Shown piece after piece: positions 1-10,927 of a stretch of DNA of 64,000 bases; the first letter of the stretch is position 1, and each line of letters opens with the position of its first letter. The translations under genes and the position numbers were made by a program. The stretch comes from Atherix ibis (taxonomy: Eukaryota; Arthropoda; Insecta; Diptera; Athericidae), in assembly GCA_958298945.1 (NCBI GenBank), contig OY282609.1, forward strand, positions 31,531,212-31,595,211, in the 5' to 3' direction. Under the pieces are notes generated by a model. The model searched no databases. It had not been told where the DNA came from and saw only the letters and a program-made list of their open reading frames with translations.

Positions 1-262
1 TCGATGAAAACGATGGTCAAACTCAATGAATTGGGCTACGAATTGCTTCCCCATCCACCGTATTCTCCAGATCTGGCCCCCAGCGACTTTTTCCTGTTTG
101 CAGACCTCAAGAGAATGCTCGCTGGCAAGAAATTTAAGACCGATTGCCGAAACTGAGGCCTATTTTGAGGCAAAACCGAAAGAGTACTATAAAAATGGTA
201 TCGAAAAGTTGGAAGATCGCTATAATCGCTGTATCGCCCTCAAAGGCAACTATGTTGAATAA
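1..262 (+). pseudogene. mariner transposase C-terminus, frameshifted
   Basis: This is the C-terminal part of a DD34D mariner transposase, the enzyme that cuts and pastes the element at its inverted repeats. Frame 1 reads the block HPPYSPDLAPSDFFLF; its last Asp (codon at 85-87) is the third catalytic residue. Frame 1 then stops near 155, soon after GKKFKTD. The rest of the family C-terminus, IAETEAYFEAKPKEYYKNG through the terminal GNYVE, continues in frame 2 to the stop at 260-262. There is therefore a deletion with frameshift near 138-150. The copy at 57347-58608 has the same break. The protein cannot be made intact from this copy. Confidence 0.88.
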
Positions 263-330
263 TAAAAATGAATTTTGCAAAAAAAAAATATTTCTAATGT
301 GTTTTGTTCTAAACTTTTCTGCCGAACTGT
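1..330 (+). mobile_element. mariner, 3' portion (window begins inside it)
   Basis: The window opens inside a mariner element. It ends with an inverted repeat reading AACTTTTCTGCCGAACTGT, followed by TA at 331-332. The same end, inverted, starts the element at 57347-58608, which is complete and gives the missing left half. About 240 nt of coding sequence look identical or nearly so between the two copies, but the flanking DNA differs, so these are separate insertions. The element type is clear; the left boundary lies outside the window. Confidence 0.9.
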
Positions 331-1869
331 TATGTGTATAGGAAAATATGACGTAGAGGCCTATTCAAAAACTGTAATCTAAGATGGGCCTCAGTTTTAC
401 TTTGGAGCGCCGGATTCAGACTTCAATGCATATTTGTAAACTACTATTTTAGTGTACTGATGCTTGGACCGTTGAATTAAATTAAAAAATAAACATAAAT
501 TTAAGCTATCAAAATGAATACTACAATATACTATGTACTTGTCATACGAACACAGCACTGCCATTTTGATAAATTATTTTATTTCTCAGATTCTCAGATT
601 ACTTTCTGTGTTTTCTATGCTTGCGATTAAGTGTAGATGCACAAGTGCATCAGTCAAACTTTCCGTTATAAAAAATTGATTATGTATTATTTCTACGATC
701 AATTTATATACAAATACTCGTCGTCTAAGGTTTTGAAAATAAAAATGAGTGATAACTTCTTTTCTTCCATTTTCTAAACTAAGAATTTAACTGTTCTCTC
801 TCTCGCCCTTCAAAAGACCTTTCATCTATCCATCCTTCTAAGTTATAGTATGATTTCACTTGCCAAATATCATATTTTAGATATTGGCATACTCTAATGT
901 GTCCTTTTTAATCTGATTTGATTTAAATGAATTACTTTTGACATTTCATTAATAAAGATAAATTTTACGAGTTTGAATCCCTGCCCTAAAACTTAATATT
1001 TATTTAGAAGTCATTCTGAAATACGAGAGAAGGAAAAAACTTCATATTCATGTTATTTGGAAGATGACAACTATTGCATCCCATTTATCATTTGAATTAT
1101 CTAAAAAGATTTTCTGAACATGAACTGTGTGAACATACATTTTCCTTTGCGGATTTCCATCGTTTTCTTAAAATGAATTGTGAGCGAAGTTCGCATTTTC
1201 GGAATGCAGTCATAAATTTAGTGGTGCTCAGTGCTCAACTTGCATGTCACACAGTTATTCCAAGATTCATAAAAATAGTTTTCATAACAGCAATTCCACT
1301 TGCATTTGCATTTGCATATTTTACTAAACTCAAATTTTTCGATGATTTTTTTATTACATTTTTTGTGTACTTTTATAAGCATTAGGATTTATTATACTAC
1401 TTGAGATATTTTTATGAGAATGTTTTTTTCACCATTATTTTTACTCATAAGCTGAACATGATTAAATCAGCTTTTCGTGATAGTCATTCTTATTTTATTA
1501 TATTTTTATGTTTACTGAGAATTCAGTTATTAAAACTTTTAACGAAACTAAATTTTGACTATTTTTTTTTGTCTTATACAATTTCTTTACTAAAAAAGCT
1601 TTGGAATACGATATTTTTTTTCGACATATACTATTTTAGTCGAAAGCATTTTTTTTGTAAAAATTTATAGTGAAGTTGTCTGCAAGTACAACATATTAGT
1701 TTGGGGGAATAGAAATTCATTATTTTTACGTTTATTTTAATACTTTATTTAATCCGATGGTTCGGTATTGTCCGATTTGGGTCAAATATGCACAGTTTTG
1801 TTTTATAATTTGTTGCCATTTTAAAGGTAACTTCATAATGCCTCTCTTATAGAAGCCCTAGTCCGTATT
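331..1869. other. AT-rich DNA, nothing recognised
   Basis: This stretch is strongly AT-rich with long T and A runs. The short open frames near 1074-1385 and 1401-1670 are rich in Phe, Tyr, Leu and Lys, as expected from AT-rich noncoding DNA, and show no family motif. I see no repeat or RNA structure. Confidence 0.6.
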
Positions 1870-2340
1870 GGTGAAAATACCGCTTTGACCCAGGTCCTGA
1901 CTATAAGGTGGATACATCAAACCTTTTCAACCAAGCTCCCGGAGTTTCTCGCAAGCCATGTGTGTGGTCTGGCGTTGACCTTCGATTATGTTCGGCCGCT
2001 TCTGGTCAATCGGTAGCTTTAAGCAGTCCAATTGTTGAGAGTAGAGGTCCGAATTTAGTGATTGGCCATATGGAAGTAGCTCATAGTAAATGATTGTTTT
2101 CCAGTTCCACCAAATGCCTAGCGAAACCTTCCTGGCCTTTAGTTCTGGTTTGGCCTTTAGTTCTGATTGTTTTCGCATAATATTGTCGTATGTGACCCAT
2201 TTCTCATCCCCCAGTCACCATTCGTTTGGCCACGGCCGCGCAGATGGAAATTGGATCCATCATGTTTTTGTACATCAGTTCGAGTGGCACCCAAATATCG
2301 AGCTTCTTTTTAAAGCCTGCCTTATGTAAATGGTTTAAAA
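1870..2340 (-). pseudogene. degenerate mariner transposase fragment
   Basis: Read on the minus strand, this matches the middle of the transposase of the element at 9651-10848. In order it has a segment like NHLHKAGFKKKLDIWVPLEL (the linker between DNA-binding and catalytic domains), then MVTG and EKW around the first catalytic Asp with a frameshift between them. These are followed by LKARKVSLGIWWNWKTIIYY and LNSDLYSQQLDCLK. A degraded segment near 1880-1930 resembles LMHPPYSPDLAPS. No inverted repeats were found, so it is a truncated, old fragment. Boundaries are set by where similarity fades. Confidence 0.75.
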
Positions 2341-2409
2341 CTGTTTATGTGGTTTAAAACTACGACTGCTAACATGCCGGTCTACTTCCACTGTTTTAGT
2401 TCCCAATAT

Positions 2410-2860
2410 CATTATATTCAGTGAGGGCCACGCAGCCATGGAAGCCATTTGTGACCCCATCGAGTGGTTCTGTTCTCAAAAATATTCGCCATAACCTCCA
2501 TAAAAAAATGAGTTTTGAATTGCGTTGGATTCCTGGTTATATAGGTGAAGTGTTAATTTATAGGGAAGTGGGGGGGGGCGGGGGAGGGGTAAGGACTATG
2601 TAGATAAGCAGACTGACCAAGACAGGAGTCTTTCGAAACATAGACCAACCATTTCCTAACTAGTCTACTCGGCGATCTTGGATAGGACATTCTGCTCTCA
2701 CACATAATTTCCTATTCGGTAACCATCCTCTTTCTATGACGTTCAACTTAGTATCCCTAATGTTCTAACGGAATGTCACCTTACCGAACATTTCTATTCT
2801 AATTGTGGAGCTTTTATATTCCTCAATACTCTTCCCAAGTCCTCTTTATAATATCTAAAA
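2410..2860 (+). pseudogene. non-LTR retrotransposon RNase H / C-terminal remnant
   Basis: On the plus strand a segment reads VLKNIRHNLHKKMSFELRW followed by IPGYIGE. This resembles the end of the RNase H domain of insect non-LTR retrotransposons, usually written W(I/V)PGHxGIxGNExAD. About 130 nt downstream another frame reads IGHSALTHNFLFGNHP, resembling the Jockey/I-type motif RxGHxxLTHxxLL that follows RNase H. A G-run (2570-2588) and frame changes separate the pieces. It is heavily decayed, and the clade cannot be named from what is left. Confidence 0.5.
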
Positions 2861-3734
2861 ACAAACTAACATGAATTAATTCAGTTTGATTTTACACAGA
2901 CTAAGAATTTCAAATGTCCTGATTTTACTCACACTAAGGATAAGATAAACACATTGCGTTTACGTAAAATAATCTCCTAAAAAAATTATTTTATATCATT
3001 TTCCACCAAAAATCCTACTATCAAGAATGCAATGTACGAATCAGGGGTCTCCAAGTACTTATTACCAAAGTTGCTATGTACTTTTACGTGGCATGGCCAA
3101 GTAACGCTGCCTCTTTTTTTATGGGCTCTTATGTTATATAAAAGAGCTTACCTTTTCACCGGTACAAGAATTAAATGCATTAATGATCAACTTGAATCTG
3201 GGTTGAGCGTTGAAACTAACAAGGTTAACATCGGCAAATTAACAGAATTCAAAACGATCAAGATACGTGTATGTATTACAGAGGATCCTTCCCGGAAAAT
3301 CGACAGTGGCTCTATTTTTGATCCCAGAAGATGAGGTAGGACCTGCCTTCGATTGAGCGATGGTTCCACCACCCAACCTTGAATAACAGCATAACTTCTT
3401 CTAAAGTTTTTTTTTTTGAATCGTATCCATTATGTCGATATTGTCGGCGTATGCCAATATTGAGGATTGCGTCTCACATGCTAGTATCAGAGCAGCAAAT
3501 TACAATACCTTTTTCAGCATCATCTTAAAGAGGACACTTTGGTCATGTTCAATCTCTAGTCAGTTTGTTTAAACTTAGTTATTATACCTCAAGTTTTAGG
3601 CAAGCTATCCTGACTATACTATCAAAATTTTCCTTTAGTGGAGGCTCTTTGGCATTAGTCAAAAAACTTTATTTATTTTCTTTACATATGCTAATATGAT
3701 AACATCTAAGAATATTTTTAGGGCCTAACTTTAA
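2861..3734. other. AT-rich DNA, nothing recognised
   Basis: The open frame at 3032-3334 encodes about 100 residues without any motif I recognise, and its codon use looks like the surrounding DNA. No inverted repeat, RNA gene or element end was seen. Confidence 0.5.
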
Positions 3735-4851
3735 GCCATTTCCATTAAAATTTATAATTTCAAAATTTTTATGAAGCCACTTTTTTTTTGTTCTTTGCTG
3801 ACAAAAAACAGATCCAAGTTGACCTTCTCATTTGTATTAAACGTTTTACCATCTAGAAAATTTTGTACAGACCGGAACCAATGATAATCAGAAGGTGCTA
3901 GGTCTGGAGAGAGTATGGTAGGTGTGCCAGTATATCCCATTCAAGCTCTAAGAGATTTTGCTGAATGGTCAAACTTGTTTGTGGTTTCTCATTAACCTGT
4001 TAGAACACTATTCCTTTCCTATTGACCAATTCTGGACTTTTTTCTTTAAGTGAATCATTCAATTTGTCCAACTGATGATAGTACACTTCAGAATTAATCA
4101 TTGTGTTGCTCGATAGAAGCTCAGAAAAAAACGATTCTTTTGAGAAATCCCACCAAACAGATAGCATTGTGTCGGCTCATCTTTTCTACTCTAGGATCTT
4201 TTGCGCTTAATATTATTATAGACAACTCATATCTCATCCCCAGTGATTAATACGCTTCAAAAATAGATAATTTACTTGGCGTTTGAGAAGCAAATCACAA
4301 ACGTCAATGCGACGGCACAAAATTTTTTCCGTAAGAATATGAGAAACCCATATTTCGAGCTTGGAGATAAAACGTTAGCCGTTTCAAATGATCATGAACG
4401 ATCGTATTCGATAAATAAAAGTTGTTATTTACCAGTTTGCATCCATTAACACCTTTATTGTGTCTTCATCAGCTTCAAGTGGTCTTACAGAACATGGTGC
4501 ATCTTCGAGACCAAAATTGCCGGTTCGAAATTTTGCAAACCAGTTGTGACACTGGCGCTCACTTAACACATTTTTTCGATACACATCGGACAATTTTTTT
4601 CTTGCTTGAACAGCATTTTTACATTTTCTATAGTAAAAAAGTAAAATATGGTATGCCGAAAATGCTGTTCTTCACTTTCCATATTTTAAAGGGGTATCAA
4701 CCAAAAACTACTGTGCAGAATCAATCGAATTCTCGCTATGTCAGCTGTCAAAATACATGTGATTATGCGGCTTAAGTGTGAAGTTGGTTGTGAAAAAATA
4801 CCATGAAGTCCTCTGTTGGGAAAAAACGAAATTACCTTCCGAACAACCCAA
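3735..4851 (-). mobile_element. mariner, 5' end present, 3' end lost
   Basis: The right end, which is the 5' end of the transposase strand, reads inward as TTGGGTTGTTCGGAAGGTA and is flanked by TA at 4852-4853. No matching inverted repeat could be found on the left, where similarity stops near 3735. A second copy of the same 5' end sits at 10849-10927, which confirms this as a repeat boundary. The element is truncated and cannot move by itself. Confidence 0.8.
3750..4682 (-). pseudogene. mariner transposase, decayed
   Basis: The start codon is at 4682-4680; the protein begins MESEEQHFRHTI, followed by a frameshift. The N-terminal half shows the first helix-turn-helix, with WFAKFRTGNFGLEDAP as the hallmark block, then RPLEADEDTIKVLMDANR. 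The central catalytic region is full of stops and frame changes. The C-terminus is readable as SPDLAPSDYHWFRSVQNFLD, containing the third catalytic Asp, then KTFNTNEKVNLDLFF. The family is the same general branch as the outer element at 15498-18334. Not functional. Confidence 0.78.
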
Positions 4852-5181
4852 TATCAGGCTTTCAAGCAAAAAATTTATACACAGACACTTCAATATCTTC
4901 AATTGCTCTCAGTAACGATAGATTTTCTTGTAATTGCTACTAGAATTATAGACCCTCAACCTGAGGTACGAGAAAGCATTTCCAAGGGTACAAGAAAAGT
5001 TTCTCACTTTAGATGTGTAATATAAAATTTGAAGCTGTCTTGTGCTATATAAATTTTGCTCAACTGAAAGATCATGTACTTTTTCGAAATTTAACGGATC
5101 CGAAAATTTGTCTAGTATTCAAACATATCATTTAATACTACCTCAAATCTGAAAACTGTTCATTTTTCACCAAAATTTCAA
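4852..5181. other. short AT-rich spacer between mariners
   Basis: Spacer between the mariner ending at 4851 and the one starting at 5182. No feature was recognised. Confidence 0.5.
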
Positions 5182-6421
5182 TTGGGTGTATGCAAAAGTT
5201 ATGCCCGTTTTTTATGATCCTAGGTAAAATTTTTTTTTCTTCAGAAATGATGAATAGTATCTTCTTTTAAATGATTCCATTGTATACAGGATGCTTTCCG
5301 TCTACTTTCTATTCAGTTTTGGCAGAGTACAGCGAAGAGCCCTAGTATTTTTTCAAAATGTCGGTCGATAAAGTGCATTTACGTCATTACTTTATGAATT
5401 CATTTGCGAAGTGTATTGAGCCGATGTCATCAAAGTTCGACAGGTACGAAGATGGTTCACAAAATTCCGATCTGGGGATTTTTCACTAATTGATAAACCA
5501 CGTACCTGCCGGCCACTGAAGTCTGATGACGACAAGTTAAAAGTCATAATTGACACCAATCCACGTCTAACCACCAGGGAGATCGCGTCGATGATGGGAG
5601 TCAACCAAACAACCGTATTAAGACATTTGAAGCGTATGGGGATGGTTTCGCGGGACGACGTTTGGATACCTCATCAATTGTCGGCTGCCAATTTATTGGA
5701 TCGTGTTCCAACGTGCGTTGCTTTGAGTGCGAGACAAAAACATGAACCTTTTTTGCATCGTTTAGTAACGGGAGATGAGAAATAGGTCGTGTACAACAAC
5801 GTGACAAGAAAAAGACATTGGGCTATACCTGGACAGGCCCCACATTACAACTTCGAAAGCCGAAATCCATCAAAAAAAGTTATACTTTGTGTTTGGTGGG
5901 ATTGTAAGGGTATTGTGTATTTTGAACTCTTGGAACGCAATCGGAAAATTACAGCAGAACGATATTCTCAGCAATTATCCAAATTGATTATCGCCCTTCG
6001 AAAGGATGGACCAGAATTGGTAAACAGAAAAGGGGTAGTGTTTCATCACGACAACGCGCGACCACATGTGGCTATGATGACCCAACACAAGCTGAATGAG
6101 TTGAATTGGGATGCTATCAAGCATCCACCGTATTCTCCAGATCTTGCTCCTTCCGATTTCCATTTATTCCGATCACTGCAAAAATTTTTAAATGATAAAA
6201 AATTTGATACAATAGAGCAGGTAAAAGCATCCCTTACTACATTTTTCGCATCAAAATCCACGAAATTTTACACTAATGGTATTAATAAGTTGATAGAAAG
6301 ATAGGAGAAGGTTATAAGAACGGATGGAAATTATATAATTGATTAAATAAATAATACAAATCTAAAAAAAAATGTTTAATTGTATATGTAAAAAACGGTC
6401 TAAACTTTTGCATACACCCAA
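5182..6421 (+). mobile_element. mariner with both inverted repeats
   Basis: The left end reads TTGGGTGTATGCAAAAGTTA and the right end, inverted, TTGGGTGTATGCAAAAGTTT. The target TA is intact on the right (6422-6423) but reads CA on the left (5180-5181), probably a later point change. The length is 1,240 bp, close to the usual mariner size of about 1.3 kb; the shortfall comes from an internal deletion in the N-terminal coding region. Related copies lie at 26744-28031 and 56098-56838. Confidence 0.9.
5358..6304 (+). pseudogene. mariner transposase, DD34D, broken
   Basis: It begins MSVDKVHLRHY, as in the related copy at 27848. Compared with that copy, about 15 codons of the first helix-turn-helix are deleted near 5400. 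Downstream are LKVIIDTNPRLTTREIASMM (second helix-turn-helix) and a linker VWIPHQLSAANLLDR. The first catalytic Asp is in VTGDEK, immediately followed by a TAG at 5783-5785 where the sister copy has TTG (Leu). Two compensating indels shift the frame between GQAP and KKVILC. The rest has HHDNARPHVA (second Asp) and YSPDLAPSDFHLF (third Asp), and ends NKLIER at 6304. Dead because of the deletion and the nonsense codon. Confidence 0.9.
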
Positions 6422-7079
6422 TAGTTCTATTGGAAAGATTCAGTTTTTCAAATTTTCTACAATGTTATATAATTTATTCTATTTTCAAAAAAAACTTTTC
6501 AGATTTAAACTTTATTTGCTTATTGAGAATTGGCTTAAATAAAATATTGCAATAATTTTTGGCGAATTTTACATGCGTGATGGACTTGATTTAAATCAAA
6601 ACTAAGACAGTGCACATAGTTAATACCAGTGGTGGCACGTGTAAAGGAGCTACAAAATTTATGGTTGGAAATTTCGAATTTACAACTTGTAAATATGATT
6701 TAATATTTGATATAATTATTGTTTAAATAGAATTAATGGAATTGATATTAAAGCGACGCTTGAAATTCGTATTTGATGACGCTGGGTGCTATTGGCCTAA
6801 TTCGAACTAGCGGTCAAGTAAGTGTTACGGAAGCTTCCCTTTCGGGCAGCATCAGTCTAACTATACGGATCATCTTTGCTTTAATAATTCCTATAACCAC
6901 AAGGAATTATTTATTTTATTTAATTAAATAAATAATTATTCAAGTGCATTTTTTAAAACAATCAAACTAATAAAAAAATTAGGTACAATTCCTATGACCA
7001 CGAGAGTACTTATACATCCATCTTTAAAAAGAATAAAGTCTCTTTTGAGTAATAATCTGAATCAAAAGTGACTAACAGC
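6422..7079. other. AT-rich DNA, nothing recognised
   Basis: AT-rich sequence between a mariner and the Jockey-like element. The 5' part of the retrotransposon may begin inside it, but nothing diagnostic is readable before about 7080. Confidence 0.45.
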
Positions 7080-7132
7080 TCTGCCAATCATTTCGATTGC
7101 AAGAAGTCTAATTTAGGAAATGAAAAGAGTAA

Positions 7133-7714
7133 TTGGGTCACGAAGTAACTAGCATCTCCAATGATAAACAGAGGAGATCTTTTTTGATCTGGAAACGCTT
7201 GTCTATACAAGAATCAAAGTGGAGGAGCCTTATCCCACTAAGGACGTGGTTCAATGCCACAGATGTCAACAGTACGGGCAAATGTGCAGGGGAACACCTG
7301 ACCACAGAATGTATTAAAACGCGAGACAATCCAGAAAGGTGTGTACTTTGTGCTGGAAGCCACCCGGCAAACTACAAAGGCTGCTCCACATATAAAATGC
7401 TCCAGACAAATATACGCCCAAATAATAATACATCCACAAATAAGACGGGACTAACATCATTGCCAGTGCGACGAAACCTGACATTTGCTGTGATTGCATC
7501 TGGGCAGAAACAACATCAACAGCAGCAACAACAACCTCAACAACAAAACCATCCACATCAACCTCCTCATCAACAACAACAGCAACCACAACATAAGCAG
7601 CAGCACCAACAACAGCGCCAGCAACATCACCAACACCAGGAACAGCAGCAACAACAACAACAGCAGAAAAACGGTAGTCATGCTCCTATTCCTCCCCCAT
7701 TATCCTCCTCCTAA
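7133..7714 (+). pseudogene. Jockey-type Gag, C-terminal part with zinc knuckle and Gln/His tail
   Basis: This looks like the C-terminal half of an ORF1 (Gag) nucleic-acid-binding protein. The beginning, GHEVTSISNDK, resembles the end of the RRM-like part. A first zinc knuckle starts as CHRCQQYG in another frame near 7240; a deletion removes its remainder. The last knuckle is readable as CAGEHLTTEC and CVLCAGSHPANYKGC. From residue ~125 the protein is a low-complexity run of Gln, His and Asn made by CAA/CAG/CAC repeats (7507-7670), which is common in insect ORF1 proteins. It ends at a TAA at 7712. Confidence 0.78.
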
Positions 7715-7849
7715 GACCTAACAACACTTCTTTCTACAATAACTAATAAATTAATTCAAGAAATTACTCTTCTTCTCACTCCTCTGTTAACTGCTTTAAC
7801 AACCGCCATATCCTCACAATAAATAAATATTCTCATCAACCGATAAATC

Positions 7850-8175
7850 CCTATCAATCCTTCTCTGGAATGCTAACGGACTGAATTTACACCGACAAGA
7901 ACTAGATATTCTCTTACACAACAAACGCATAGACGTTGCACTGATTACAGAAACTCACTTTACGTCCAGGTCGTTTTTTGCTATACGTGACTATAAAACA
8001 TACAGAACTGACCATCCAGACAACACAGCACACGGTGGAACTGCCATCCTTATTAGAAACTCCTTAAATCATTCCTTCCACTCACAAACAGCCACCGAAT
8101 CCCTTCAGTCAGTAGTTATTACCCTTCAGTGTAAATCCTTTACTTTTAACGTTGGATCTGTTTATTGTCCTCCAA
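7850..8175 (+). pseudogene. Jockey-type AP endonuclease, N-terminal fragment
   Basis: The translated segment LLWNANGLNLHRQELDILL, followed by RIDVALITETHF, is the start of the apurinic/apyrimidinic-type endonuclease at the N-terminus of ORF2. NANG carries the conserved Asn, and the Glu of ETHF is a metal-binding residue. GGTAILIRNSLNH follows. Sequence breaks off at VGSVYCPP, after which the remainder of the domain is deleted and the reverse transcriptase begins. This domain normally nicks target DNA. Confidence 0.8.
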
Positions 8176-9149
8176 TAAACGAATTCTCCAAGCTACCAAA
8201 CGAATTCTCAAATACAAAACAGCTACACACCCGCTCCGGAATACCGACGGAACATGGGCAAAAACGGATAAACAGAAAGCCGACATCTTCGGCAAACACT
8301 TAGAAAACATCTTTAAACCTCACAAAGATGTCCAAGACATTCTGCATGACGAACAAATATTCCGACAAATATCAACTCAGTTGCCCATAAGTCCACCTCC
8401 TAAGTTTTTCACTCCTTCCGAAGTTAAATTCACAATAGAACACCTTTCCAATAGAAAAGCCCCAGGATATGACTTAATAACTTCAGAAATCCTGAAACAA
8501 ATTTCCAAAAAAACCCTCGTCCTTATAACCTATATTTATAATAGTATCCTCCGCACATCATTTTTTCCTTCCCTGTGGAAGTTTTCCATAATTAAGATGA
8601 TCCCAGAACCAAATAAGCCTAAAAATCTTCCTACCTCATATAGACCTATAAGCCTTCTTCCCATGTTATTAAAAATCCTAGAAAAATTAATCCTAAAACG
8701 CCTTTATCGCATTTTTGAAACCGAGGGTGTCATTCCTTAGCATCAGTTTGGACTTCAACCTGAGCATTCCACTATCCTACAGTGTCATCGCGTAGTCGAC
8801 TACATAGCGTGTTCGCTAGAGCGAAAGGAATACTGCCCAGGCGTGTTTCTTGACATTTCGCATGCTTTTGACCGCGTATGGCACCCTGGATTGCTTTGGA
8901 AGTTGCAGCGATTCCTACCCTCGGGGCTATTTCCAGGTAGCTGAAAATATTGAGTACTCTGACATTTATCCAATTTCCGCCGGTGTCCCTCAAGGAAGTA
9001 TCCTAGGTCCTATCCTTTATAACATTTATACCCATGATAAAAATTCCATTTGCATCTATCCTTCCACTTTTCACGCCCACCCTTCCAGTATACACCCATC
9101 GACGTTTGAAACGGCGATGGCTGAGAGATTCTCTAAAATTATAAAATAA
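8165..9149 (+). pseudogene. Jockey-type reverse transcriptase, broken
   Basis: The polymerase thumb-to-palm blocks are in order: NRKAPGYDLITSEILKQ, then IIKMIPEPNKPKNLPTSYRP leading into ISLLPMLLKILEKL. A TAG at 8738-8740 interrupts after EGVIP. FLDISHAFDRVWHPGLLWKL (block A, first catalytic Asp) follows in a shifted frame, then VPQGSILGPILYNIY (block B) in another. The F/YADD catalytic box expected 30-40 residues later is absent, because the sequence jumps to unrelated Pro/Ser-rich reading. Stops, frameshifts and deletion make it a pseudogene. Confidence 0.85.
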
Positions 9150-9240
9150 AATTACCCTGTTCTGAGGTAACATCGATTGGTGTTTTCCTCCACATGTCTT
9201 CATGTCCTTGTATATTCCCTTAAAAAATCTGCTTGTTACT

Positions 9241-9650
9241 AGCATAAGTAGTTGTAGATAACATTTAATAATAACAAAAAAAGAGAGTAATTGAAAAATT
9301 CTGTAAAGCCTAAAATTGAAAATTGGGCTTCATATTTAAATAAAAATTGTTCATATAAGTTTCTTTTTAAATAAAATGTCAATTTTAATTTCCTCCTTTT
9401 AGTTTGTATTTTTCTATTCAATTCAACATCGATAGTAAACATATCTATTGGCTATTAGCAGTAGATTGCCGGATGTTGGGTATTTACCTATTTTGCCTGA
9501 AATGAGTCAATTTGTCTCAAATACCAAAATTAAAGTTTTTAAAAAAAATAATAATATGAATTTTTTCACAAGCAAGTTTTGCTTTGTCAGCTTTCAAAAT
9601 ACAGTAGTAAAAAGTAATCCATTATTTTGCCAATAGATTGCTTTAGGAGC
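9241..9650. other. AT-rich DNA with one copy of a dispersed repeat
   Basis: Between 9486 and 9540 there is a copy, on the opposite strand, of sequence at about 21045-21100. The shared core includes ATTTTGCCTGAAATGAGTCA. The rest is AT-rich and unrecognised. Confidence 0.5.
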
Positions 9651-10848
9651 CTGTATCTCGGGTTGCACTAGATGGCGTTAGAAAGATAAGATTTCGTACT
9701 AAAAAAGTTTTGTGATTACTTGACTCAGTATTTTTTTAGCACGCGTCAAAGATGGACACCAACAAAGAGAAAATACGCCATATTATACAGTTTTTCTTCG
9801 ATAAAGGCGAAAACACAAGCCAGGCAGCCGAAAATGTGAATAGTGTTTATGGTTCTGATACTGTAATAGCCAATCACGCGCAATTTTGGTTTCGTCGATT
9901 CCGTTCCGATAATTTTGATGTCAAAGATGCACCACGCTCTGAAAGGCCATTTGTCGAAAATGTCGATAAAATAATGGAAATCGTCGAGTCCGACCGTCAC
10001 GTAAGCACTGTTTCGATTGCCGAGGAGCTAAACATTGCACAAAAACCCGTTTGGAACCACTTAAATAACGCTGGATACAAAAAGAAGCTCGATTTATGGG
10101 TGCCACACGAGTTATTGTAAAAAACCCTCATAGACCGAATTTCCATCTGCGAAAAAAAACCCTCATGACCGAACTTCATTTCTGAAGCGGATGGTTACTG
10201 GTGATGAAAAGTGGGTCACTAACGACAACGTCAAGCGACAACGATCGTGGTCAAATCGCGGTCACCCGGCGCAAACGGTAGTCAAGCCAGGATTGACAGC
10301 CAGGAAGGTTTTGCTGTGTGTTTGGTGGGACTGGCAGGGAATCATCTACTATGGGCTGCTCCACTACAGCCAAACTCTTAATTCGGACCTATACTGTCAA
10401 CAATTGGACCGTCTGAAGGAAGCAATCGCCCAGAAGTGGCTAGCTTTGGCCAATAGAAGAGGAATTGTGTTCCATCAGGACAACGCCAGGCCGCATACAA
10501 CGATAGTGACTCGCCAGAAGTTCCGGGACCTTGGTTGGGATGTTCTTATGCACCCACCTTATAGTCCCGACCTTGTACCAAGTGATTACCACCTCTTCCT
10601 GTCTATGACGAATGATTTTACACGTGAAAAATTCGCCTCAAGAGAAGATTGTGAAAATCGACTGTCCCAGTTTTTTGCCAATAGGGACGAGGGTCTCCAT
10701 GAAAGAGGCATTATGAAATTACCTTCAAAATGGCAACAAGTTATCGAACAAAACGATGCATATTTGACCTAAATCGTATCGTTCTATCTATGCTAAATAA
10801 AAGCTTCAATTTAATGCAAAAATAATGGATTTCTTTTTATTACACCTT
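9651..10848 (+). mobile_element. mariner, coding region nearly full length
   Basis: Coding sequence runs from 9752 to 10772 with a short 5' leader and a 3' tail rich in A/T. Clear inverted repeats could not be matched, so the limits are estimates. The right limit is set by an abrupt join at 10849 to the 5' end of a different mariner. The same lineage left the fragment at 1870-2340. Confidence 0.7.
9752..10772 (+). pseudogene. mariner transposase, DD34D, two breaks
   Basis: The N-terminal DNA-binding half is intact from the ATG: IRHIIQFFFDKGENTSQAAE, then FWFRRFRSDNFDVKDAPRSE, then the second helix-turn-helix SIAEELNIAQKPVWNHLNNA, up to the linker LWVPHELL. It stops at 10118-10120. A local ~35-bp duplication (AAACCCTCATRGACCGAA, twice between 10120 and 10185) disrupts the next block. 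The catalytic half resumes in another frame with VTGDEKW (first Asp), CVWWDWQGIIYYGLL, HQDNARPHTTI (second Asp) and YSPDLVPSDYHLF (third Asp), and ends DAYLT at 10772. Every catalytic residue is present, but in two frames. Confidence 0.88.
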
Positions 10849-10927
10849 GATTATGCGGCTTAAGTGTGAAGTTGGTTATGAAAAAAATACAATTAAGTCC
10901 TCTGTTGGGAAAAAACGAACAACCCAA
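10849..10927 (-). mobile_element. solo mariner 5' end
   Basis: This 79-bp piece matches 4752-4851, the 5' end of the mariner at 3735-4851, and includes the inverted repeat and flanking TA (10928-10929). It lacks a 10-12 bp stretch next to the inverted repeat that is present in the other copy. It abuts the mariner ending at 10848 directly, so it is either a truncated older element or a fusion. Confidence 0.75.

Larger units (their letters stand above)
7080..9240 (+). mobile_element. Jockey-like non-LTR retrotransposon, defective
   Basis: The gag-like part, endonuclease start and reverse transcriptase occur in the expected order of a Jockey-clade retrotransposon, with internal deletions between them. 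No LTRs are present. The 5' end is missing, because gag starts midway. No poly(A) tail or target duplication was recognised at the 3' end, so the limits are approximate. Such elements copy themselves through RNA by target-primed reverse transcription. This copy lacks the catalytic Asp-Asp box of the polymerase and cannot do so. Confidence 0.8.

Noticed and set aside
1074..1670. Two open frames rich in Phe, Tyr and Leu, resembling membrane proteins
   Set aside because: Composition follows the local AT-richness and there is no motif or supporting context.
3032..3372. Overlapping open frames on both strands
   Set aside because: No motif on either strand; neither can be preferred as a gene.
7133..7714. 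Host protein with a polyglutamine tract
   Set aside because: The zinc-knuckle cysteines before it and the endonuclease and reverse transcriptase after it identify a retrotransposon Gag.
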